This document shows positions 27,801-32,810 of a stretch of 64,000 nucleotides of DNA, in pieces. A model generated the notes under the pieces. That model was not told the DNA's origin. It saw only the letters and a program-made list of their open reading frames with translations, and did no database searches. A program made the position numbers and the translations under genes. The stretch covers positions 186,001-250,000 of the forward strand of contig WNNJ02003214.1 in assembly GCA_012934845.2 (NCBI GenBank), written 5' to 3'. Within the stretch, counting starts at the first letter, position 1; each line of letters begins with the position of its first letter. Source of the DNA: Pomphorhynchus laevis (taxonomy: Eukaryota > Acanthocephala > Palaeacanthocephala > Echinorhynchida > Pomphorhynchidae).

Positions 27801-29478
27801 TTATAGAAAATCTAAAAACAATTATTAATTTTATTATTTAATTATTAAACTTTGATTTAGCATTATTATGTTTTGTTTATTTTATAATTATATTAAATAC
27901 GTAGACTCAGTTAGCTGATTTAATTTGTTCCTGTAATAACTATATTTAAATTTATATTAATTTTATTTTAATTAACTTTTTTTCAATTTTATTTTAATTT
28001 ATTTTTTAATTAATTTTTATTAATTTTATTTTTCCGTATTATTTAAATACTGCAAACGTAACATTTTATCAAATGCTATCGCTTACCACTCTGTAAAATA
28101 TTTAATTATTTTAATGATATTTGGGTGAGATAAATGATTGCCATCAAATGATCGACACTTATCTTACACTTATCGCAAAAATTGCCATTTTTCAAACAGT
28201 ATGAAAATCACTGTATGTTGTTTCAATTACTACTACGAAAAAAGTTCACTAAATGTACAAAGTTACAAATAAAGTCTTAAATGAAAGTCTAATAAATCAA
28301 ATTAGTTATTAAATCAGATTGTATTAAATAGGGTAATACTCCATTTGTATTCTACTAATGATACTTCAATTGTAAAATCAATCTATATTATTTGCATTGA
28401 TGTAAAATTGTAGATTATATTTTAAATCTAAAAGATTGAATTGGCAACATTTATGTTTGAAATCAGCAATTCTAAAAACTTTTTAAAATTAATGCTAACG
28501 CTATCCCTAGTCTCCGAAAATGTTAGAGACCATTAAAATTAATTTATTTTGCATTGTGAGAATAAGTTGTATTCTATCAGTTAAGTCTTTTGTTTAACCT
28601 ACCTATTTGTTTTCTTCTCCATAATTGACTTAATTTTAGTTGAATGGCATAATGGATAAGCCATATCGTTAGTTTCGCGTTTACAATCAAAGCCAATAGG
28701 TTTGATGATATTCTGTGTGCTGTCAATTTGTTGTACTTTTGGTTTTAAATACATATTTGCAGAATTCGTCGTTGTTTGGTAGTCTTTAAGATCGGAGAAG
28801 TATTCATCAACAAACTGTTTACTCAAAATATCAGCTAACTTCTTCATTTGTTGGTTTTCGGACCGATTGTGTCCACAATTCTTAAACTTAGCAGTTTTCT
28901 CCAAATACGATTTGAAACTTTTGTTCATTATATCAATTCGTTCTTTCATTTTATTCATCAATTTATTTCCGTTTCCCTTGACAATAGCTTTTGAAAATGG
29001 TTCTACTTGATTATATGAACAATTCTTGTTGTCAACATTTTCCGTTCGCAAACATGTTCGTCTTGAACGATTATGTTTGCCTTGGTTTATTTGTTCATGA
29101 CTTTTCGTATACGAGGGAAAAGTATTACGTCTTGAGCTATTATTTATCAATTTTAATGTTTGATAATGTAAAGAACTCGATAATGTTCGACTTATTGACG
29201 AATGATGTTTATTATTGTTTTCAAATATGTCACTTGAATAGTTACAATGCAAAATATTACTTTTAGAAGAATGTAACTTTGTGCTAGTCTTCGTGTTAGA
29301 AATATATTTAATGATATTGTATTTGCCAGTAATATTTGAGTCTGATTCACCATCAATGAAACATATTTTCGCATGCAAGTCATTGTAAAAAGGATCAAAA
29401 TTCCTCCAGATCAACTGTTCGTTTGCCAAACAAGAAAATCGCCTTTGCTGGTTGTCATTGCGCATTTTTAAAAATCGC
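791..29478 (-). CDS. DLC/STARD13-type RhoGAP-START gene (multi-exon span)
   Basis: This is the span of a split minus-strand gene assembled from seven exons with consensus splice sites and matching phases, plus two weaker 3' candidates. Proteins of the DLC1/STARD13/STARD8 family are multidomain Rho-GTPase-activating proteins acting at focal adhesions. They carry a SAM domain, a Ser-rich region, RhoGAP and a C-terminal START lipid-binding domain. Here the Ser/Asn-rich region, the whole RhoGAP domain and the beginning of a START-like domain are seen. The SAM domain was not found and may lie upstream (higher coordinates) or be absent. No stop codon for the full protein was placed with certainty. 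Introns of 0.9-8 kb hold most of the transposable elements of the first 29 kb. Mapped exons are listed separately. Confidence 0.82.
1285..1361 (-). CDS. Weak candidate START-domain exon
   Basis: The acceptor cctgtag is followed by a frame whose incoming phase matches the end of the 4346-4521 exon. It reads through YITCEMNEPLTSGHH, loosely like the YVQNSM-PHP-RDY region of START domains in this family. A stop follows soon after, and the only nearby donor (gttgat) is poor. It may be a decayed exon or chance. Confidence 0.25.
1380..2190. other. AT-rich stretch without recognised genes
   Basis: This part of the locus is low-complexity AT-rich sequence. Repeated short TTAATTATAAT blocks between about 1990 and 2150 form imperfect inverted repeats. 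I see no reading frame, RNA gene or transposon domain. Confidence 0.6.
2195..4200 (-). mobile_element. 5'-truncated RTE-type LINE with reverse transcriptase
   Basis: Minus-strand reverse transcriptase broken into three overlapping frames (4168-3734, 3803-3021, 3222-2215) by frameshifts near 3770 and 3235. Reading order shows the pre-RT region, the LIPILKKGD and NYRPISLI boxes (RT motifs 1-2), the LDFESAFDQVNR box with a catalytic Asp, GVRQGGVL, and the YADDVVVLSES catalytic box. The C-terminal end carries YLGSVF, RPVLLYGSECW, GHVLRM and RRPRGG. The last two are typical of RTE/Craft-type LINE C-termini known from flatworms. The apurinic endonuclease domain is missing, so the copy is 5'-truncated. 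It sits in an intron of the DLC-like gene in the same orientation and cannot be active. Confidence 0.85.
4346..4521 (-). CDS. DLC-like gene, exon entering the START domain
   Basis: Acceptor caatttttag and donor AG|gtaata bound a 176-bp open frame of 58 codons plus two bases. It starts in phase 0, matching the end of the 6861-7001 exon. The second half reads CPVLFRASAMIKCEISNIAH, which lines up with the LWRATIEVPA-PEEIL segment that begins the START domain of DLC-family proteins. START domains bind lipids. The first half is polar and variable. The next exon in the family should carry the HLWD motif, and I did not find it, possibly because the downstream intron is disturbed by the LINE at 2.2-4.2 kb. 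Confidence 0.65.
4612..5361 (+). repeat. Two tandem copies of a 370-bp SINE-like repeat
   Basis: Two nearly identical units of 370 bp lie head to tail (for example, the same GCAGATTCCGG at 4631 and 5001). A third copy of the boundary word ATTATTCATTCTA is at the end. Each unit has a 12-bp perfect hairpin (GTTGTTTCCGTC with GACGGAAACAAC). Further along is the core CTGATGAGGTCCACCTACGCTG with a flanking 7-bp stem (4851-4884 and 5221-5254). A diverged minus-strand copy lies at 53470-53590. The core matches the tail half of the tRNA-SINEs at 14.7-15.5 kb. Open frames inside it are artefacts of the repeat. Confidence 0.8.
4851..4884 (+). ncRNA. Conserved SINE core hairpin (CTGATGA loop)
   Basis: GCGTAGG pairs perfectly with CCTACGC around a 20-base loop holding CTGATGAGGTCC. 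The same loop word inside a differently composed stem recurs in other SINE copies in the window, including one where an A-T pair of the stem has become G-C. This suggests an RNA structure rather than a protein. Confidence 0.55.
5370..5930. other. Intronic AT-rich DNA, nothing recognised
   Basis: This stretch within the DLC-like gene shows only AT-rich sequence with short TTAATTAATTAA runs near 5780. The open frame at about 5572-5784 has no splice sites or known motifs. Confidence 0.55.
5951..6120 (+). CDS. Possible terminal exon of an unknown plus-strand gene
   Basis: The acceptor ttatatgttcag is followed by a frame of 55 codons ending in TAA. The peptide is basic and Ser/Lys/Asn-rich (for example LKRSPKNINRRSIANNM) with host-like composition, unlike the hydrophobic frame on the opposite strand. 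It would be a last exon entered in phase 1. It lies inside an intron of the minus-strand DLC-like gene and no partner exon was found. The product is unknown. Confidence 0.32.
6861..7001 (-). CDS. DLC-like gene, linker exon between RhoGAP and START
   Basis: Acceptor attgatttag and donor CAG|gtatta flank 141 bp, exactly 47 codons in phase 0 at both ends, which fits the neighbours at 7894-8082 and 4346-4521. The peptide starts VSKTKIGKINESIK and ends LIAEKIKYFFQ. In DLC-family proteins the matching region follows the LFQV end of the RhoGAP domain and contains a short helix (DCVDGLFKEV-like) before START. The helix-forming end here fits that position. Sequence identity is low, so assignment rests on phase and order. 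Confidence 0.65.
7514..7548. repeat. Perfect 15-bp hairpin with 5-base loop
   Basis: AAGACAACTCTACTT is followed after five bases by its exact reverse complement. It lies in intronic AT-rich sequence and has higher GC than its surroundings. No poly-T tract or coding context is attached. It belongs to a group of very tight hairpins scattered through the window. Confidence 0.7.
7894..8082 (-). CDS. DLC-like gene, C-terminal RhoGAP exon
   Basis: The 189-bp exon (63 codons, phase 0 to 0) lies between a gtttag acceptor and a CAG|gtaaga donor. It begins ISIQGLARLFVPSIFHSF, matching the MTPTNLAVCLAPSLFH block of DLC1-type RhoGAP domains. It ends with a CLIFMICHVDSIFQ segment matching the family's HMIAECKKLFQ helix. 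The Asn of the MTPTNLA motif, which in RhoGAP domains helps hold the GTPase catalytic site, is replaced here by Gly. Catalytic efficiency may therefore be reduced. An internal gtaagt word after IK could serve as an alternative donor. Confidence 0.78.
8279..8640. repeat. Tandem duplication, about 178 bp per unit
   Basis: Two adjacent AT-rich units share long exact stretches, for example AAACAAATGTTTAAACATTA followed by AAACTACGATATAA in both. The first is at about 8279-8458, the second at about 8459-8640. Small substitutions separate them, so the duplication is not brand new. No coding content. Confidence 0.75.
8862..9140 (-). pseudogene. Duplicated RT C-terminal fragment of the Naiad-like element
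   Basis: About 92 codons match the end of the RT at 9401-9600 and at 27300-27568, sharing NNEILRIATICNDI and LNNLIDAYFKLGYKN. It is separated from the main RT by the structured RNA, as expected if a truncated second copy were joined head to tail, which is common for PLEs. Confidence 0.75.
9187..9283 (-). ncRNA. Structured RNA 3' of the Naiad-like RT
   Basis: This stretch is the reverse complement of a block seen also at 27611-27697, identical over the whole structured part. It folds into an 8-bp hairpin, a GCCCC/GGGGC stem and an AGAAACC/GGTTTCT stem, with a GCTATG/CATAGC match between the last two loops. The function is unknown. It could be a signal for target-primed reverse transcription or a self-cleaving RNA. 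Confidence 0.5.
9330..10856 (-). pseudogene. Reverse transcriptase of the Naiad-like PLE, inactivated
   Basis: Frames at 10856-10578, 10528-10169 and 9898-9401 carry the PLE RT landmarks. YWNSKLHKNPIKPRFICSA is the RT block before motif A and is present twice because of an internal duplication. GVSMGDNSSP is the motif preceding the catalytic region, and FRYIGDICVF is the catalytic box. The canonical box is RYIDDI, so this copy has lost one catalytic Asp to Gly and could not polymerise. The motif A segment (YDFSTLYTN in the 26-kb copy) lies in the damaged part. The RT would copy the element's RNA at the target. Confidence 0.85.
11780..12211 (-). pseudogene. GIY-YIG endonuclease domain of the Naiad-like PLE
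   Basis: The minus strand reads CNCNTAGVVYLIQCTCGLQY followed by IGKT, LKTRFRQH and, after about 30 residues, GHDIKN. The paired VYLIQ and QYIGKT strands, the Arg of LKTRFRQH and the CxC cysteines just before the domain are standard GIY-YIG features. An in-frame stop follows ILNQKLLKK, and the frame then continues with SLNPMHPLGLND, the usual end of PLE endonucleases. The domain nicks target DNA. It lies upstream of the RT in this orientation, which defines the permuted arrangement. Confidence 0.82.
12639..12772 (-). CDS. DLC-like gene, middle RhoGAP exon
   Basis: An excellent acceptor (ttctttatttcag) opens 134 bp. Its first two bases complete the codon left by the 20652-21007 exon (phase 1), and it ends in phase 0 at CTAAG|gtttga. 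It encodes VVPDCLRKESITDVILLLPD and then SILRFLHEFIFFAHNISK. This matches the YVPKDQRLQAIKAAIMLLPDEN-type helix and the LLYFLSDV helix of DLC1 RhoGAP domains. The donor is weaker than the others in the gene. The plus-strand reading of this region has no merit. Confidence 0.82.
12780..13480. other. Intronic AT-rich DNA with ATATAATATAAACATT repeats
   Basis: Short AATATAATATAAACATTATA words recur between about 12945 and 13050, forming imperfect palindromes. The remainder is AT-rich intron sequence with no recognised feature. Confidence 0.55.
13637..13735. repeat. Cluster of palindromic TTAATACTTCAAAT words
   Basis: The words TTTAATACTTCAAATATT and its reverse complement AATTTGAAGTATTAAA alternate several times in 100 bases and can form several hairpins. 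It lies just upstream of the GIY-YIG remnant. Confidence 0.65.
13839..14098 (+). pseudogene. C-terminal GIY-YIG endonuclease of a Penelope-type PLE
   Basis: The frame reads KIYVGYTSQPLETRLKQHNN, then after a stop/frameshift near 13913 continues SAIVDHSLNLDHNIDYNNT, NRKILEAYYIHKN and KPYLTLNIL before a TAA stop. These are the YVGxT, R..QH, DH...H.IDY and EA..I blocks of Penelope-family endonucleases, which sit at the C-terminus of the RT. This is a different PLE lineage from the Naiad-like one nearby. The RT part has been lost. The 3' untranslated block with a hammerhead-like motif follows at 14300-14560. Confidence 0.8.
14300..14560 (+). mobile_element. 3' region of the Penelope-type PLE
   Basis: This block follows the GIY-YIG stop by about 200 bases and matches 330-590 in order and sequence. 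It includes AGCAGCACCTGCTGAAGC, a hammerhead-like motif (14448-14475) and the tail CCAATAATTATTTATCAATAA. Its recurrence as a separate block marks it as the element's 3' end. Confidence 0.65.
14448..14475 (+). ncRNA. Hammerhead-like ribozyme motif
   Basis: CTGAAGA, one or two bases, the stem CTAA/TTAG around CAGAAA, one C, then GAAA. Among the copies in the window this one lies closest to a PLE coding region. Hammerhead ribozymes in PLE ends are published. Whether this copy cleaves cannot be told because stem III is unclear. Confidence 0.5.
14665..15058 (+). repeat. tRNA-derived SINE, copy 1 of a tandem pair
   Basis: A degenerate tRNA-like head with a B-box-like AGTTCGAATCT (14923-14933) and GCACCAG end is followed by a tail with AAATGTAG, GTCAGCAGCTGACGAATCC and GGCTGATTGGTAGCGTCC. 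It is 390 bases from an equivalent copy. RNA polymerase III promoter boxes identify it as a SINE. The A-box is mutated. Confidence 0.75.
15059..15520 (+). repeat. tRNA-derived SINE, copy 2 of a tandem pair
   Basis: The best preserved copy. The A-box TAGCATAGTGG (15276-15286) fits the TRGYNNARNGG consensus exactly and the B-box AGTTCGACTCC (15320-15330) misses by one base. CACTGGAGC and GCACCAGTG around them could form an acceptor-like stem with one mismatch. The tail holds the CTGATGA core hairpin (15378-15411) and ends in an AT-rich stretch. The same family recurs at 60790-61085. Confidence 0.8.
15943..16314 (-). pseudogene. LINE C-terminal domain fragment
   Basis: An open minus-strand frame of 123 codons contains FLNICVYN, a charged HENRKNAKYNERITRVES helix and VISTIGGMG. 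The same block order (FLDICVYN, HHNRKQAKYLERVSRV, VIFSSSGGIS) is seen at 47402-47920. I recall similar blocks (FFDVRVFNP, EKKRAYEQRVREVE, LSTTGGM) at the ends of retroelement polyproteins in many invertebrates. The biochemical role of the domain is not known to me. Confidence 0.65.
15943..19300 (-). mobile_element. Long decayed LINE with endonuclease, RT and C-terminal domain
   Basis: Minus-strand fragments appear in LINE order. EN-like text starts with NVEGLRFLIDEDLNKYLTEF and DVVILLETN (about 18700-18560). VIVLGDFNARYKL and TYICSSGKSIDLVFSN follow (about 18440-18240). RT traces come next: REQYGFRLGHSTDRA and LLYADDLAIYSRDPGNIQNA (about 17600-17130). LISLPYRFGGLNVCD lies at about 16810. A C-terminal domain (16314-15943) has FLNICVYN, KYHENRKNAKYNERI and STIGGMG blocks. 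Frameshifts and stops occur throughout, so it is inactive. One old element explains the order, but the C-terminal part could also be a second nested element. Confidence 0.7.
19400..20181 (+). pseudogene. CR1-like LINE, C-terminal part of reverse transcriptase
   Basis: Plus-strand frames (19495-19806 and 19912-20181, with stops between) read LNADKCILMRMGR, VSHYRDLGIIAQVSLKTK, KLVRPHLEHVIQASF, then LVHRLDGYP and VLNIWNSLSEEIASARSLHL. These match the thumb region and tail of CR1/Jockey-type LINEs (DLGV, RP.LEY..Q, WNSLPEE.V blocks). The polymerase core is missing, so it is 5'-truncated. It sits head to head with the minus-strand LINE ending near 19.3 kb. Confidence 0.78.
20652..21007 (-). CDS. 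DLC-like gene, N-terminal RhoGAP exon
   Basis: This 356-bp exon lies between acceptor cttgaag and donor ACAG|gtagtc. It encodes 118 residues beginning SVLPSDNKF, with FGIPINHVQRKQSGSLPVRI, YIDLFRKPAVKSKIAELK and ADIIRLYLRELPQSLISRYH. These match the FGVPLTVNVQRTGQPLPQSI, GLFRKSGVKSRIQALR and VADMLKQYFRDLPEPL blocks of DLC1/STARD13. The Arg of FRK corresponds to the arginine finger that RhoGAPs insert into Rho, so the catalytic residue is kept. The usual Gly and Ser-Gly around it are Asp and Pro-Ala, which is unusual. Incoming phase 2 and outgoing phase 1 match the flanking exons. Confidence 0.88.
21010..22470. other. Intron DNA, AT-rich, nothing recognised
   Basis: Intron of the DLC-like gene. 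Only AT-rich sequence and short TTAATTAATTA runs are seen. No transposon domain or exon-like segment stands out. Confidence 0.6.
22474..22552 (-). CDS. Exon-like segment, product unknown
   Basis: A minus-strand frame after the acceptor gataaatgttag ends at a good donor (ACAG|gtaaat). It reads LKPLTQSAFERKFTVDVRYD. Its outgoing phase (0) does not fit the DLC-like exon downstream, which already joins in phase to the 24-kb exon. So it is either an alternative exon, part of another gene, or chance. Confidence 0.25.
23074..23118. repeat. Hairpin with 20-bp arms, one mismatch
   Basis: ATGGTAACTTCATTGCTCTT is followed by a 5-base loop and its reverse complement with one mismatch (the inner 13 bp are perfect). 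It lies in a very AT-rich intron with no coding context. Confidence 0.7.
23536..23735. repeat. Degenerate foldback element with hammerhead-like arms
   Basis: The left arm contains TATTTCGATAGC followed by CCTTCAGG, the right arm TAAAGATG followed by GAGCTATCGAAATA. The arms are imperfect inverted copies around a centre with a second small palindrome (TTTGTAATTT / AAATTACAAA). The plan is the same as the foldbacks at 25.9 and 30.8 kb, but more diverged. Confidence 0.6.
24120..24287 (-). CDS. DLC-like gene, exon just before the RhoGAP domain
   Basis: Acceptor ttatttag and a consensus donor (CCAAG|gtaaga) bound 168 bp: one base, 55 codons, two bases. It receives the phase left by the 28603-29478 exon and hands the matching phase to the RhoGAP exon. 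The peptide includes MFELEEELYIGNLS and IIELETAQVYAYQQIREIES. The helix matches the QLRKLALLKLTAHMEKY-like helix that precedes RhoGAP in DLC-family proteins. This exon is easily missed because it has no initiating Met of its own. Confidence 0.75.
24290..25930. other. Intron DNA, AT-rich, nothing recognised
   Basis: Intron sequence with runs of TTAATTAATTAA near 24730-24775. No exon, RNA gene or transposon domain is visible. Confidence 0.6.
25945..26165. repeat. Foldback element with hammerhead-like motif in each arm
   Basis: Arms of about 70 bases are near-perfect inverted copies (left about 25945-26016, right about 26091-26163) around a centre that also has a small palindrome of TGTTTCACAATG words. 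Each arm reads CTGATGA, a stem and GAAATATAG when taken 5' to 3' on its own strand. A partial third copy of the CTGATGATGATAGCAG box lies in the centre. It abuts the truncated 5' side of the Naiad-like copy at 26.2 kb. Confidence 0.78.
26219..27568 (+). pseudogene. PLE reverse transcriptase with one in-frame stop
   Basis: The reading frame is continuous for 449 sense codons except for one TAA at 27209-27211. Landmarks: YWNPKLHKNPIKPRFICSA, YDFSTLYTNLD (motif A Asp), GVPMDGNSSPIIADLFLSF, FRYIDDICVF (catalytic Asp pair kept) and a helical C-terminus ending SGKFLWMDNK. The minus-strand copy has a Glu codon where this one has TAA, so a point change explains the stop. The relic at 30.59 kb shares the stop. 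It is the best preserved RT in the window. The first codon given here is only the first Met in the truncated frame. Confidence 0.85.
27611..27697 (+). ncRNA. Structured RNA 3' of the Naiad-like RT (plus copy)
   Basis: AAATACAT/ATGTATTT (27613-27635) forms a hairpin. GCCCC (27637-27641) pairs with GGGGC (27667-27671). AGAAACC (27672-27678) pairs with GGTTTCT (27691-27697). GCTATG (27645-27650) in one loop matches CATAGC (27685-27690) in the other, a possible kissing interaction. The two well-kept copies are identical, so there is no covariation support yet. Confidence 0.5.
27920..28600. other. Intron DNA, nothing recognised
   Basis: AT-rich sequence between the Naiad-like tail and the 3' side of the 28.6-kb exon. 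No frames or repeats of note. Confidence 0.55.
28603..29478 (-). CDS. DLC-like gene, large Ser/Asn-rich exon
   Basis: An 876-bp frame runs from acceptor tgtgcgaag (or from the Met at 29465) to the donor ATAG|gtaggt. It leaves two bases that complete an Arg codon with the 24120-24287 exon. The roughly 290 residues are rich in Ser, Asn, Lys and His, with no compact domain visible. They include stretches such as HHSSISRTLSSSLHYQ and NRSRRTCLRTEN. DLC-family proteins have a long disordered Ser-rich region between SAM and RhoGAP that carries phosphorylation and adhesion-targeting sites, and this exon occupies that position. Upstream exons were not identified. Confidence 0.72.
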
Positions 29479-30249
29479 CTTCGCACAAAATATTATATAT
29501 TATTGGTCAATTATATATTTTTAACCTATAATTGTCTAAAGTCTATCTTACATTCGTAGTAGTATCCACCAACTTGATTCTAAATACGAAAATTTTGTGA
29601 GCTTTCATTGAAATTAGGTTGATTTTATGGATTGAGTTAGAAAGTATAGTACTTAATCAAATTTAACATTAAATTATGCATGAATCGCCAATTAGATTCA
29701 CTTGGATAAAATAAGTGTACTCTCTATTCCAAACATGGTAAGACACGCCTCTCTTGTTTTGACATGGTGCAAGCTAAGAAATGTGCTCTTGTTATATGCG
29801 GATGATTTATCTTTCATTCATATTTAAAATGTCTAATGAATTTTTTTTATTAAATTATGCACATCTTTGAATTTATTTAAAAGTCGGGTAAAGGTGGTTA
29901 ATAAATAATTAATTAAAATCACAAATTAAGAATCGTAAGTCCACAATTGTGATGCATTCATAATTCATTAATATGGACGAAATAACGATCGCCGTTTATT
30001 TGTATCTGGATAGATACCGCTCTTTAAATTAATAATATTTTTTATCATTACGCAATTATTTCTATAATTTATTTAAAATTTTGCTATTATGCGTATTGCC
30101 TTTCTAATAGACAATAATGGGCGTTGCTTTGATCACACTGATTTCTAATGTATAATGTAAATATATAATTAATCAGAGTATATTTACTCAAAAACAGTGT
30201 TAGAATAACAGACATAATTGATCAAAACTATTAGGTTTACAATTGAAAT

Positions 30250-30715
30250 AGATAAAATTCTAATGGATAAAATTGAATTAATAGAATCCTTAAATATTTT
30301 GATAAATTTAAAAGAAGATACATATATTTAGACAAATTAAAGGTGTTTACATGGGAAGTAAAAAAGTGGCCCAAGTTTAGTTGACTTACTTTAAGCTTTA
30401 TCGAATAAGAATTTGTTTAAAACTCTGTAAAAAGTAAATCTAAATTATATAAAGATACGAAATATATGTTTCGATATATTAATTATATATGTGTATTTTA
30501 CTCTAATAATTTTTATTCAATAAGCGAACAAATTTATCCAAGTAGACGTATTTTTAATAAAACTATTATTGATTTTAAATAAGGTGTATATCTAGATATA
30601 ATAATGTAATTACCATCAATTAAATCTATAATTAATTTATATAGTAAAGATGGCATATTTAAGAAATTTAACATTTAAAATTATATTTTATATTTTTATT
30701 ATAAAGGAATTTATT
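30250..30715 (+). pseudogene. Decayed Naiad-like RT fragment
   Basis: Plus-strand text matches 26885-27300, with MDKIELIESLNIL at 30264, then VHMG in place of VPMD and FRYINYICVF in place of the catalytic box. The TAA-GVYLD junction is also present, at about 30580. Several frameshifts are present. It is followed by a worn copy of the 3' structured RNA start (GTGTATTTGACC) and by a foldback element. Confidence 0.7.
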
Positions 30716-30810
30716 TAGCGTGTATTTGACCTCGCTACTATAGAGAAAATTCGTTTCCCATCCGAATTATTTTACAAGAAGACGAGGAAACAGGAATATT
30801 TATTTGATTA

Positions 30811-30993
30811 GAAAAATCCAATATTTCGACGGCACTACGGCACGTCATCTTCAGGGTTGTAATTTGCTTGAGCAGATGTAAATTTTCTTAAGAAAAAATT
30901 TACTTTAATCTACTTTAATTTACTTTAATCTGTTCAAGCAAATTACAACCCTGAAGATGACGTGCCGTAGTGCCGTCAAATATTGGATTTTTC
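30811..30993. repeat. Foldback element with hammerhead-like arms
   Basis: Arms of about 64 bases (30811-30875 and 30930-30993) are almost perfect inverted copies. On the minus strand the left arm reads CTGAAGA, a GC-rich stem with GACG/CGTC ends, then GAAATATTGG. The right arm is the same but lacks the G before AAA. The centre holds TTTACTTTAATC repeats. The GC-rich arm stands out from the AT-rich surroundings. It interrupts the 3' end of a Naiad-like relic. Confidence 0.82.
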
Positions 30994-31199
30994 TAACCTC
31001 GCCACTATGTTTGGCCAATGAATATAAGACAAAACCAAACGAAACCTATTATGGATTAATTCTAACGTTTTCATTTTGATGTCTCATACTAATTAAGATA
31101 TAATTAGTATGAGTGAATTTAATTTCCGACTGATGATCGTCGTGAATCTTGGTGCAGTATTTAATAAATAATTTTTGATAAATTAGTGGCATTTTATTT

Positions 31200-31590
31200 C
31201 TAGATATGAACATTGAATTAACATCGATTAAAATTATCATTAATTTATATCTTAACGCCTATATAACAAAAATTAAACACACAAGTAAATATAAATATAT
31301 GGATAAAATTGAATTTATAGAATCCTTAAATATGTTGATAAATTAATATTATCTAAAAGTAAGGACATCTATATTTAGACAATTAAAAGGTGTTCCACTG
31401 GAAGGTGATAGTAGCCCAATTATAGTTGACTTAATTTTAAGCTTTATATAATATGTATTTGTTCATCACTATCTAAAAATAAATCTAAATCATATAATAT
31501 GAATATATGGTTCGATATATTAATGATATATGTGTATTTAATTCTAGTAATTTTTATTAAATAATCATATAAGCTAACTGAGTCTACATA
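31200..31590 (+). pseudogene. Second decayed Naiad-like RT fragment
   Basis: Matches the middle of the 26-kb RT: a block near NAYLTKLKPSSKYKYM, then MDKIEFIESLNML and FRQLKGVPLEGDSSPIIVDL, with stops and a short frame. It ends near a minus-oriented copy of the terminal word TAACTGAGTCTAC (31575-31587). Confidence 0.7.
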
Positions 31591-31709
31591 TAAATTATAA
31601 ATTGTGGATTCTTTAAATAAAACTATTTTCAATTTTTTCTTTGTTCCTATAAATTTACAAAATTAAATATAACACATATAATAACGAAATTTTTCATGTT
31701 GCCATAAGA

Positions 31710-32240
31710 TCAGATAACTGAGTCTACGAATTTTATACGATATATAAATAAAAATAAAGATATCCAGGTAAATCATATTTAAATTTAAAATTGAAATTTT
31801 AAATAAAAGTCAATTTGCATGAATCGACTAGTAAATAACTGGTTATCAGGAGTAACTACTATGTTACCATTATAAATATAGTATAATGGTAAAAAAGTAA
31901 AGATGACCATTACTTTGACCAATATACGCAGTGAATACTACTTATGCTAGTGTGTACAAAAAGAATTTACTTTATACTATATAAATTAAAAATAAAGATA
32001 AATAATTATAAATAATAAATAATTATACAAAATTCTATACAATTAATATTTAAGTTTATAAGCATTTAAAATAAAAATCATTTTTTTGAATTGACTTATA
32101 AATAATATATATCTGAAAAGGAAATAGAATTCATCAAAAACGAGCTGGCATGCTATCATGTTTCTGCCCCTATTCCTCGACCCAATATAGCAGCGAGGCC
32201 AAGTATATGCTAATGACGTGTTTCCTTAGCAAAGCTAACA
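31710..32240 (-). mobile_element. 3' end of a Naiad-like PLE, minus copy
   Basis: Read on the minus strand: a diverged copy of the structured RNA (32240-32140), an AT-rich tail, and the terminal word CGTAGACTCAGTTA near 31728-31715. The GCCCC/GGGGC stem survives with one wobble. The AGAAACC stem is lost on one side. This copy helps define the order RNA structure, AT-rich tail, terminal word. Confidence 0.65.
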
Positions 32241-32810
32241 AATTTATTCAGGTAGCCTCATTCTTAATGAAGAATATTATTATCCCAAATAAGTCTTTTA
32301 CATATGTCCTTGAAATAAAACAATGGTCAATCAAAGCAAAAATATAAAAATTTATAATTAATCAGAGTTAATTTACTCAAAAATTGAGTTAGAATAATAG
32401 ACAATTAATTAAAACTAATAGGTTTACAATTGAAATCAGAATTGAAGACTCGAAATATCGCTGAAGGCAACATTAGTGATCATTTTCTTAAGTAGTAGAA
32501 AATATCGTATTGTATGATATATTAACATTTGTCAATGTAGGGAGACGATTGATTGAGGAAAGATTTTTGTGAAAATAGATTAGGGCCAATTTATTTTTAT
32601 ACGCTAATATTGATGATAAGAAAGGTATATATCAAATATGAATATTAAATTAGCGTAAGTTCAAGTAAATTTACTAAAATACATATAGCAATAAAGAGTT
32701 TGTATGACAAAGTTTTATATATTGTTATAACTGTTTTATATAACAATGTTATATCATATGATAAAAACGACTGACATAAACGCAAACATCTAGATAAGCA
32801 GTTTTATAAG

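Larger units (their letters stand above)
26219..27913 (+). mobile_element. 5'-truncated Naiad-like PLE copy
   Basis: Contains an almost intact RT (26219-27568), the structured RNA (27611-27697) and an AT-rich tail ending at TACGTAGACTCAGTTA (27898-27913). No endonuclease follows the RT, as expected if the GIY-YIG domain is N-terminal and was lost by 5' truncation. It lies antisense in the intron between the 24-kb and 28.6-kb exons of the DLC-like gene. Confidence 0.8.

Noticed and set aside
28991-29266. Plus-strand 91-codon frame opposite the Ser/Asn-rich exon
   Set aside because: Shadow of the minus-strand exon, whose donor and phase join it to the next exon.
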